Positions 16,509 through 23,083 of a stretch of DNA of 64,000 nt are shown here, piece after piece (position 1 is the stretch's first letter; every line of letters starts with the position of its first letter). The position numbers were made by a program, and so were the translations under genes. The notes beneath the pieces were generated by a model. It was not told where the DNA came from. It did no database searches and worked only from the letters and a program-made list of their open reading frames with translations. The stretch is from Candidatus Sphingomonas phytovorans (GTDB taxonomy: Bacteria; Pseudomonadota; Alphaproteobacteria; Sphingomonadales; Sphingomonadaceae): the NCBI GenBank assembly GCA_029202385.1, contig CP119314.1, positions 4,280,501 to 4,344,500 of the forward strand, read 5' to 3'.

Positions 16509-17480
16509 ATGAGCGGCTATGCTGATCCGCAACGCAAGGGCATGGCTGGCTCAGGCGCTGCATCGTCCGCCACCGGCAACGCCATTTCCGGCGAACTCGA
16601 TGGCGCGCGATCGGTCGAGTCCCTCGTCGCGACGAGTCGGCTGCTCAACGCGCGTCCCGCGGTCGTGGCGCTGCGGGCCATGGCCGGCACCCTCACGCGG
16701 CAACCGCGCGAGGTCGATAGCACGCCCGTCCCCAGGACCGCCGTTGCGCCAGTCCAGTTGATGAACGCTCAGCCACCCGACGAGGAGGGATGGGGTCCGT
16801 TTCAGAGCGCGGACGATCAACAGGCTGCCGAAGACGAATGGGGTCCGTTTCAGGGTGCGGGCGATCAACAGGTTGCCGAAGACGAGTGGGGTCCGTTTCA
16901 GGGCGCGGGCGATCAACAGGCTGCCGAAGACGAGTGGGGTCCGTTTCAGGGTGCGGGCGATCAACAGGTTGCCGAAGACGAGTGGGGTCCGTTTCAGGGT
17001 GGCGGCGTAGCTGCGGTCGCAGCCCCCCCGGCGCCGAATCCCCATGCCGGCCATGGGCTCGAGGTCGGCATTGGCGCGCATACCGCCGCCAACGGGCCGA
17101 TGTACACCACCAGCCTGTTCAACTGCATTGCGCTGCTTGCCTATGATCCGCAAACGCCGCTGGCATGCCTCTACCATTGGAACACCGGGGGTGGTGCGTT
17201 CGAGATGGACGACGGCCAGGAAGACGAGGATGGCGAGATGCAGTATGGGCTGGTGCCCAGTGAGCGCGGCATCGCCGCCGCCAAGGCGATCGTCGACGGC
17301 GGGGCGCCGGGGGCGACCGCCTATCACGCCGTGTTCGGCAGATCATGGGGCGATGCCGAACTCGCGCCGCGACGTGCTGCGTTCGAGGCGGCGCTGGCCC
17401 ATGCCTTCCCTGGCATCACGATCTTCGCCACCCCGCATGGCAGCGCACGCTGGGTCGCGCCCAATCTCATAGGCTATTGA
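16509..17480 (+). CDS. Putative effector with C-terminal CheD-like deamidase domain
   Basis: 323 residues in three parts. Residues 38-64 carry the same S-L-V..S..LNA.PAV motif as the preceding gene. Residues 95-163 are four and a third copies of a 16-residue acidic repeat (WGPFQGAGDQQVAEDE). Residues about 183-323 resemble chemotaxis deamidase CheD: Thr200, Cys206 and His223 have exactly the Thr21/Cys27/His44 spacing of Thermotoga CheD, with Asp213-Pro214 at the same place as its Asp34-Pro35, an upstream GIG, and a C-terminal G.....HGSAR..APN.IG stretch matching the CheD end. CheD deamidates glutamines; CNF-type toxins share this fold. No chemotaxis genes are nearby, so a toxin or effector role is inferred. 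The upstream gene lies 165 bases away on the same strand. Confidence 0.7.
   Translation: MSGYADPQRKGMAGSGAASSATGNAISGELDGARSVESLVATSRLLNARPAVVALRAMAGTLTRQPREVDSTPVPRTAVAPVQLMNAQPPDEEGWGPFQSADDQQAAEDEWGPFQGAGDQQVAEDEWGPFQGAGDQQAAEDEWGPFQGAGDQQVAEDEWGPFQGGGVAAVAAPPAPNPHAGHGLEVGIGAHTAANGPMYTTSLFNCIALLAYDPQTPLACLYHWNTGGGAFEMDDGQEDEDGEMQYGLVPSERGIAAAKAIVDGGAPGATAYHAVFGRSWGDAELAPRRAAFEAALAHAFPGITIFATPHGSARWVAPNLIGY
16791..16997 (+). repeat. In-frame 48-bp tandem repeat
   Basis: Repeats begin at 16791, 16839, 16887, 16935 and 16983 (the last truncated), each encoding WGPFQ followed by GAGDQQ and an acidic AEDE end. Units 2 and 4 carry Val-Ala where units 1 and 3 carry Ala-Ala, suggesting a 96-bp duplication step. 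The first unit is the most diverged (SADD). The high identity implies recent expansion and a length-variable linker. Confidence 0.9.
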
Positions 17481-17506
17481 GAACCGGGGGGTCGATGGCC
17501 CCCTAT

Positions 17507-17542
17507 CCCCCGCCCCTTCCCGGGGGAGATGATCGGCGGGGG
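17507..17542. terminator. GC-rich hairpin between convergent genes
   Basis: CCCCCGCC (17507-17514) pairs with GGCGGGGG (17535-17542), enclosing a second CCCC/GGGG dyad. It lies between the convergent deamidase-like gene and the small secreted-protein gene, so it may end transcripts from both sides. There is no T-run. Confidence 0.4.
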
Positions 17543-17558
17543 TGGTTCTTCGGGTGCC

Positions 17559-17804
17559 TTATTGCTGCTGTTGCTGGTTTGCCCGCTCGACCAGCGCCTT
17601 TTCATGCGATCCGGTCGGGCGCGGTGAGTGCCGCATCTGGCGGCAGTCGTCGACCCGCATCCTGGTGCATACCGGATATTCGCGGGTGTCTCTCGGCCGG
17701 GCGGCGGCGGGGGCGACGCACGCCGCGTCGACGATGGCACCGGTCAGCAGGATCGCGCCGCCCAGGGCGGCGGCCCGACCTGTGGTGTTGCGATGGTTCA
17801 ACAT
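17559..17804 (-). CDS. Small secreted two-Cys protein
   Basis: 81 residues with an excellent ribosome site (AAGGAG seven bases before the ATG). An N-terminal hydrophobic signal (about 10-28) is followed by a mature part with EYPVCTRMRVDDCRQM and a polar tail ending in five Gln. The P.C...V.D.C.Q pattern recurs in the His-rich secreted protein at 21595-21927, so the two belong to one loose family. Probably periplasmic with a disulfide between the two mature Cys. Function unknown. Confidence 0.7.
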   Translation of the reverse strand: MLNHRNTTGRAAALGGAILLTGAIVDAACVAPAAARPRDTREYPVCTRMRVDDCRQMRHSPRPTGSHEKALVERANQQQQQ

Positions 17805-18044
17805 GGAACTACTCCTTCTTCAGGAGGTGTTACGCGAGTCTCAGGCAGACATGTCTGCGGCTCGTGACCCGTCCTTCACGACTCGCTGCATCAATGCAGC
17901 AGGCATAGAATCGACCCGGGACCTGACACGCGCCTTACAACGGTCCGCTTTTCGCCAATGTCCGGCAATATGGAGAGAAATTAAGATACCCGTCACCTCG
18001 CCGCGGCTGTGCGCGGTTCATGGTCCGGCTGATGGAGGCGCTCG

Positions 18045-18248
18045 ATGCTCACTCTCAAGGAAGGTCGGCCGAGGCGCGCCGTCGCGCCGCGCGGGATTGC
18101 CGCATGCGCCCATGGTGCTCACCTGGCGGATGGAGTCGTGACCCAGGATGAGCGCGGGATCGACCATGCCCGGTGCCGGCATTGTGGATGTTCGTTGACT
18201 CGGGTCCCGACGCTTCGGCGATGGTATCAGTCCGGGACGATGGGATAG
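18045..18248 (+). CDS. Small CxxC-containing protein
   Basis: 67 residues with TGGAGG placed well ahead of the ATG. A conserved-looking C-terminal block has DHARCRHCGCSLTR followed by RRWYQSG. The Cys-X2-Cys-X-Cys cluster looks like half of a zinc knuckle, with His residues earlier in the chain as possible extra ligands. No signal peptide or membrane helix. Function unknown; it may be a small metal-binding or regulatory protein. Confidence 0.6.
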   Translation: MLTLKEGRPRRAVAPRGIAACAHGAHLADGVVTQDERGIDHARCRHCGCSLTRVPTLRRWYQSGTMG

Positions 18249-18418
18249 GCCCCTCATGCGCCCGCTGGTGCAGGGAGGTTCATCCCGCCAGCCTGCGGGT
18301 TAACGACAATTCACGCGGGGGCCACCCTCCGGACGAATGCCGTGTCCGATAGTGGCGATTGACAGTCCGGCGATGCGATCCGCACCGCCGGGGCTGCCGG
18401 TTGGCAAAGGAAATGGTC

Positions 18419-18937
18419 ATGGTGATATCGTTTGGCCGCAAGGCACATATCGCCGCGATGATCCTCGTGCTCGGGTTGGGCGCGCAGACCGTGGCGGCTG
18501 ATGCCCAGCAGCGGCGCGAGGGCGGCGCGGGGAGCATGTCGATCCAGCGCGGGGGTGAGAGTCGCGACGGCGGCAGCTTCGCCGCGGAACGCTATCGTGA
18601 ACCGCGCGGCTATGCGCGACCGGCTCAACCGGCCGGCGCCGAAATCCGGCCGCAAAGTCCTGACCGGGCCTATTTAAGCCATAATTTCACGGCCGATCGC
18701 CCGGTTCATGTCGGGCCCTATCATGGGCCGCAGGGCTGGCAATATCGCCGATTCCGTTCCGGGCAAGTGCTCCCCGCGATCTTCTGGGCGCCCGAATACC
18801 GGCTGCTCGACTATTGGTTGTTCGGGCTCGACATTCCACCGGTCGGCTATGAATGGATTCGCTACGGCCCGGATGCGCTGCTCATCGATCTGGACACCGG
18901 CCAGATCGTGCAGGTGGTCTATGGCAATTTCCTGTAG
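18419..18937 (+). CDS. RcnB-family periplasmic protein
   Basis: 172 residues. AAAGGA precedes ATG 18419 (another ATG lies six bases upstream; the frame is open to 18359). A signal peptide of about 29 residues ends at ADA, then a low-complexity Arg/Gly/Ser/Pro region, then the RcnB-like domain: QGWQYRRFRSGQVLP, a short spacer, PPVGYEWIRYGPDALLIDL and TGQIVQVVY. RcnB proteins are periplasmic and linked to Ni/Co homeostasis in enterobacteria; many alphaproteobacterial relatives have no known role. It converges with the sensor kinase gene, leaving two bases between stops. Confidence 0.82.
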   Translation: MVISFGRKAHIAAMILVLGLGAQTVAADAQQRREGGAGSMSIQRGGESRDGGSFAAERYREPRGYARPAQPAGAEIRPQSPDRAYLSHNFTADRPVHVGPYHGPQGWQYRRFRSGQVLPAIFWAPEYRLLDYWLFGLDIPPVGYEWIRYGPDALLIDLDTGQIVQVVYGNFL

Positions 18938-18939
18938 GG

Positions 18940-20325
18940 TCAGTCGCCTTCCGCGAGCGACACGTTGAGCCGGAGGACGACGCGCAGCCCGGGCGCGTTG
19001 TCCTCTAGGACAAGGTCGCCATGGTGCAACCCGGCGGTCGCCTCGACCAGCGCGAGCCCGAGGCCCGAGCCCCCGATGTTGCGGGCCGGGTCGAGCCGGC
19101 CGAACCGGCGCAGCGCATCGGCGCGCCGCTCAGGGGGGATTCCGGGGCCGTCGTCCGAGACGGCGATGGTCAGGGCGCCTGGAAACGCAGAGGCGTGGAT
19201 CAGGATCCTGGTGCCGCCAACGGCATAGTTCAGGGCATTGTCGATGAGATTGCCGATGGCCCGGCTGATCAATTCCCTGTGGATGAAGACCTTGGCCGTC
19301 GTTTCCACGCGGGTCTCGATCGCAAACCCGCGATCCTCGGCCACTGGGCCGTAGATCTCGGCGAGGTCGTCAAGCAGGGCACCGATGTCGGTCGCGACGA
19401 AATGGTCCCTGCCGATCCCGCCCTCGGCCCGGCTGATCAACAGGGCGGTCGTCAGCATCGACAGCAGCGTATCCGCTTCGCACGCCACCCGGTCGAGCGC
19501 GGCGAGCGCGTCGGGATCGCGGGTTTCGAGCACGGCCCGCTCCAGGACTGATTTGAGGCGGGTGACCGGAGACTTCAGGTCGTGCGCCAGGCCATCGGTA
19601 AGAACTCGCAATTCGGAGATCAGCTTCTCGATGCGATCGAGCATGACGTTGATCGCGCGGCCAAGGTCGTCAAAGGCGTCGCCGCTGCCGCGGATCGGCA
19701 CGCGCTCGGCGAGCGCGCCATCGACAAAGGCGGTGGTGGTCGACGTGATGCGCTTGATCTGGCGCGACAGGACTCGTCCGAGGAGCAGCGCGCTCATCAG
19801 AATGAGGCACAGGCCGCCTATCAGCGCGGCCCCGATGACCTCTTCGTTGATCCGCGCGAGACGGATATTGGCCTCGCTGACATGGCCCATCAGCAGCCTG
19901 GTGCCGTCGGGTAGCGGGGCCGTGCTTATCCCCATGCGCTCCGGCCGGTCGCTGCCGGTGCGGTATAGTTCGATCTCGCGCCAGTCGGTGCGCGGGGGGA
20001 CGGTGGTCGGCCAGTCGCCGAGATTCCCGATCAGCGGCGTCCCGTCCGCCGTGGCCAGCAGGATCACCGCGATGCTGTGCCTGGGCGACTGAAGGCGATT
20101 GCTGATGAGCCGGGTCAGGCCGAGTTGCCCGCCGTCGCGATAGGCGTCGAGAAGCTCGTCGCGAAGGTCGTAGACCGACTGGCGCTGCTCCTCGGCAAGC
20201 GCCCCTTCGCTCGCCTGCCGGACGAACAGGAGGCTGCCCCCGATGATGGCGATCTGGAAGACGAAGGCGAGGAGGACGAACCGGGCAACCGTCGATCGGG
20301 GGATCAGGTGCCAGGACGCCGCCAT
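18940..20325 (-). CDS. Two-component sensor histidine kinase
   Basis: 461 residues: TM1 about 14-35, a periplasmic sensor of around 125 residues, TM2 about 164-184, HAMP, HisKA with His248 in GLAHDLKSPVTR, HATPase_c with GNLIDNALNYA, DDGPGIP and GSGLGLAL. It follows the response-regulator gene directly with no gap and is third in the PDZ, regulator, kinase series. It is similar in layout to the kinase at 12824-14191 but clearly a separate paralogue with a different sensor domain. Confidence 0.92.
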   Translation of the reverse strand: MAASWHLIPRSTVARFVLLAFVFQIAIIGGSLLFVRQASEGALAEEQRQSVYDLRDELLDAYRDGGQLGLTRLISNRLQSPRHSIAVILLATADGTPLIGNLGDWPTTVPPRTDWREIELYRTGSDRPERMGISTAPLPDGTRLLMGHVSEANIRLARINEEVIGAALIGGLCLILMSALLLGRVLSRQIKRITSTTTAFVDGALAERVPIRGSGDAFDDLGRAINVMLDRIEKLISELRVLTDGLAHDLKSPVTRLKSVLERAVLETRDPDALAALDRVACEADTLLSMLTTALLISRAEGGIGRDHFVATDIGALLDDLAEIYGPVAEDRGFAIETRVETTAKVFIHRELISRAIGNLIDNALNYAVGGTRILIHASAFPGALTIAVSDDGPGIPPERRADALRRFGRLDPARNIGGSGLGLALVEATAGLHHGDLVLEDNAPGLRVVLRLNVSLAEGD

Positions 20326-21012
20326 TCAGGCGTCCAGCCCGAGCCGGTAGCCTGATCCGCGCACGGTATGGAGCAGCGGGCGCTCGCTGCCGTCGTCGAT
20401 CTTGCGACGCAGGCGGCTGATATGGACGTCGATGACGTTGGTGCCCGGATCGAAATGATAATCCCAGACACCTTCGAGCAGCATGGTGCGGGTCACGACC
20501 TGATCGATGTGGCGGAGGAAATATTCTAGCAGCCGGAACTCGCGCGGCTGCAATTCGACCAGCCTGTCGCCGCGGTGAACCTTGCGCGACAGCAGCTCCA
20601 TCTCGAGATCGTCGCAGCTGAGCTTGGTGACGATCGCGACGCCGGTGCCGCGGCTGCGCACGAGCAGCCGCACCCGCGCGAGCAGCTCGGCAAAGGCGAA
20701 AGGCTTCACGAGATAATCGTCCGAGCCGCCGGTCAATCCGCTCACCCGGTCCTCGGGCGATCCGAGCGCCGACAGGATGATGACCGGCGTTTCGATCCTA
20801 GCCGCGCGCAAGGCTTGCAAGACGGCCATGCCGTCCATGCCCGGAATCATGCGATCCAGGATGACGGCGTCGTAGCTTCCGTCGCTGGCGAGGAAGAAAC
20901 CGTCGCGGCCGTTGCCGGCACGGTCGACCGTGAAGCCCTCCTCGGTCATTCCCTTGACGATATAGGCCGCGGTCGCTTCGTCGTCCTCCACCAGCAACAA
21001 TTTATGCCCCAT
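20326..21012 (-). CDS. OmpR-family response regulator
   Basis: 228 residues: receiver with Glu9-Asp10-Asp11, phospho-acceptor Asp53, Ser81 and Lys103, then a winged-helix DNA-binding domain with VIDVHISRLRRKIDD and TVRGSGYRLGLDA. The start overlaps the PDZ-protein gene by 11 bases, so all three proteins are made from one transcript. Targets are unknown. Confidence 0.93.
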   Translation of the reverse strand: MGHKLLLVEDDEATAAYIVKGMTEEGFTVDRAGNGRDGFFLASDGSYDAVILDRMIPGMDGMAVLQALRAARIETPVIILSALGSPEDRVSGLTGGSDDYLVKPFAFAELLARVRLLVRSRGTGVAIVTKLSCDDLEMELLSRKVHRGDRLVELQPREFRLLEYFLRHIDQVVTRTMLLEGVWDYHFDPGTNVIDVHISRLRRKIDDGSERPLLHTVRGSGYRLGLDA

Positions 21013-21418
21013 GGCTCTCTCCCGATCGCTTCAATGCCATCCGGCGCATATGGCGGTCGTGCAGGATCGTCAGGGTGACGATCGGCCTCCGGTCGTGCCG
21101 CATATACGCCACTGCGTCATTCAAGCCTTTGATCGGATGGTAATCGATCGCGGTGATATTGTCGCCGACCGAAATGCCGGCCTCGACCGCTGCGCCGTTG
21201 GATCGGCGGCTGGTGACGACCAGGCCGTGCGCGGGCGGTACTGCCTCCTCGACGGTCATGCCAGGCAGCACGCTGACCGTCGTCGACGCGGGAGCCAAGT
21301 TCTTGAGGGCCCGGCGCCCGACATGGGTCGTGAGCAGCATGAGCGCGCCTGCGATCGGCACGAGGCCGAGCAGGCCGATCAGCCACCGAACGGAAAGGCG
21401 CGTGTGCTGGTGAGTCAT
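21002..21418 (-). CDS. Membrane-anchored PDZ-domain protein
   Basis: 138 residues: a single N-terminal membrane helix (about 11-30) and a periplasmic PDZ domain (about 58-130) with HGLVVTSRRSNGAAVEAGISVGDNITAIDYHPIKGLNDA, the usual order of carboxylate-binding loop and GDxI strand. It has no protease domain. It is the first gene of an operon with a response regulator and a sensor kinase, which suggests it binds C-termini of envelope proteins and influences the kinase, an arrangement not standard for OmpR-type pairs. Confidence 0.85.
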   Translation of the reverse strand: MTHQHTRLSVRWLIGLLGLVPIAGALMLLTTHVGRRALKNLAPASTTVSVLPGMTVEEAVPPAHGLVVTSRRSNGAAVEAGISVGDNITAIDYHPIKGLNDAVAYMRHDRRPIVTLTILHDRHMRRMALKRSGESHGA

Positions 21419-21594
21419 GTCACGGACAGGTCGGCCGGAGAATCCGCTGCGTCATAGCGAAGGAGGGGGCGGTCGCTGGATGCTGCATGTCGATATTTGT
21501 CACGTCGCCTTGGTCCCGCGACCCGTCCAGGGGCCCATGTGGATGAGCCCCCGTCGGGTCGTACCTCCGAGCCGTACTTCCGACCCGGCCTTTA

Positions 21595-21927
21595 TTACTT
21601 CGCGGGTGTTGCCACCGGGGGAGTCGTTGCCATTGCCGCCCGATGATGGTGGTGGTGATGACGATGGTGGCGATGATGCCTCATTCGGCGATGGTGTCTC
21701 CCCGCCCGGTGGTGGTGCCTTCCCCAGCGATGGTGTCGTGCCGAGCGATCGTGGCGCATCCCGGTCGCGCTGCGTTGCATGCAGCCGTCAGTCACGGTTT
21801 TCGAGCAGATCGGAACATTGCCGGCAGCGGGGGCTTCCGCCTGGCTGGCTTGTGGCGCCATCGGGGCTGCGCTGGCCGCAGTCGCCATGCCGAGGGACAA
21901 TGCCGAGAGAATCAATAGCAATTTCAT
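21595..21927 (-). CDS. His-rich secreted two-Cys protein
   Basis: 110 residues from ATG 21927 (GGAGAG ahead; an in-frame ATG at 21939 would add four). A clean signal peptide ends at ASA. The mature part begins with Pro/Ala/Gln and NVPICSKTVTDGCMQ, the same two-Cys pattern as at 17559-17804, and then turns into a stretch of about 45 residues in which His and Arg dominate. It is likely periplasmic and could bind metal ions or act as a pH-dependent polycation. It is upstream of the PDZ/two-component operon on the same strand, 176 bases away. Confidence 0.75.
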   Translation of the reverse strand: MKLLLILSALSLGMATAASAAPMAPQASQAEAPAAGNVPICSKTVTDGCMQRSATGMRHDRSARHHRWGRHHHRAGRHHRRMRHHRHHRHHHHHHRAAMATTPPVATPAK

Positions 21928-22457
21928 CTCACTCTCCATCTCAGTTGCGGGGGAGGCGGGGCCTCCCCGATCGCACGGGATGTATGATCGTTTTCAGTAC
22001 TTCAGTCACATTAACCTTTGGTCATGATTGATTAATGGAATTGCGGCCTGCGGTGTTGGCAAAAATCTATGGATTTCTTCGATGTATTGTGTTGATCCTG
22101 CAGTATTGGAGAAAGAGTTGTGCGATTTTATCTGCATTTTTGCTATAGCGTAAATAGCTGTGCTCAATAATATTGAATGGGCAGTGATGGTTTGCACTAA
22201 AATGGAGTGTGCGTAGGGAAGCTGAGGAATCTCTATTTCCAGCACACGGGAGGACGCTCGTTCCATATGGCCGTTGATGGCCCTGTATCTCTCCATGGAG
22301 GGGGCCGGAGCCGTCGGCTGCGGGTCGAGCCATCGCCGATATCGTTGCGAGCGAGTCGCAAATAACCTAGGCGGAGGCGTCGGCCCAGCTCACCGGGGCA
22401 TGAATCGTCTGCGGTGCGGATGCCCGAGCTCTGGGGCCGAATGGATGGACAGGCATT
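21928..22457. other. AT-rich intergenic stretch
   Basis: 530 bases without a supported gene. Positions about 22005-22255 are markedly richer in A/T than anything nearby and contain runs such as TTTTATCTGCATTTTTGC and AATAATATTG. A 96-codon minus-strand frame at 22006-22296 exists but has no ribosome site or recognisable product. The rest leads into the YbaN-type gene. It may be a remnant of foreign DNA or a promoter-dense region. Confidence 0.4.
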
Positions 22458-22853
22458 GTGAGTGAACGGGAACCTTCGCGACAATCTTCCGGTGCATTGC
22501 GCATCGGCTGGCTGTTGCTTGGATTCCTGTTCGTCGTCCTCGGCATCATCGGCGCGCTATTGCCGCTGATGCCTACCACCATCTTCCTGATCCTGGCGGC
22601 GGGCTGTTTCGCGCGCTCCTCGCCGCGCCTTGAGGCGAGGCTGCTCGACCATCCCCGCTTCGGCCCAACCCTGCGTGCCTGGCGCGCGGATCGGTCGATT
22701 CCCCGACGGGGCAAGATCGGGGCGTGTATCGGCATGGCCGTCGGGCTGGTGCTGTTCACCATCGGCGTACACCCCGGGATGGTCGTGCTCGGCCTGGTCT
22801 CGATCGCGCTGCTGCTGTGCGCCGCGTGGATCGTGACTCGCCCGGCCGGCTAG
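22458..22853 (+). CDS. YbaN/DUF454-family inner-membrane protein
   Basis: 131 residues starting with GTG. Two membrane blocks (about 16-47 and 90-126) enclose a cytoplasmic loop with [26 protein letters not shown], the DUF454 signature; [23 protein letters not shown] is also typical. Members are found widely but have no established function. Confidence 0.88.
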   Translation: MSEREPSRQSSGALRIGWLLLGFLFVVLGIIGALLPLMPTTIFLILAAGCFARSSPRLEARLLDHPRFGPTLRAWRADRSIPRRGKIGACIGMAVGLVLFTIGVHPGMVVLGLVSIALLLCAAWIVTRPAG

Positions 22854-22893
22854 GACGGATCGACGTTCATCATCGGCCTGTCGGCAGCGCACT

Positions 22894-23039
22894 ATGGTTC
22901 GCGCAGAGGGCGCGGAGGACGCTGAGCCAGTCCGGCCAGCTTGCGACAATCAGCCTGCCCGCAACAGGCAGCTTACCAGCATGCGATGGTCGAATTCGGA
23001 AATGAGCTCCGCGTTCTCTGCGCCCTCTGCGCGAACCAT
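22894..23039. repeat. Pair of perfect 20-bp inverted repeats
   Basis: ATGGTTCGCGCAGAGGGCGC at 22894-22913 is the exact reverse complement of 23020-23039; the match continues imperfectly inward for about nine bases. The arms are 106 bases apart, between YbaN (plus) and the GH43 gene (minus). The design resembles the pair at 51869-52002 and may be a small non-autonomous or REP-like element. Confidence 0.75.
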
Positions 23040-23083
23040 TTTCTTTGCTGCAATCGCGCCAATGACGTGAATGTCGATCCGAA

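Noticed and set aside
16791..16997. Possible CRISPR-like array
   Set aside because: The 48-bp repeats are contiguous, in frame and without unique spacers, so they are a protein tandem repeat.
17559..17804. Immunity protein for the adjacent deamidase-like effector
   Set aside because: It is on the opposite strand, has a signal peptide and belongs with the His-rich two-Cys protein, so there is no positive evidence for an immunity role.
22006..22296. 96-codon minus-strand frame in the AT-rich stretch
   Set aside because: No ribosome site, no recognisable domain, and AT-rich DNA is not expected to be coding here; left as an intergenic region.
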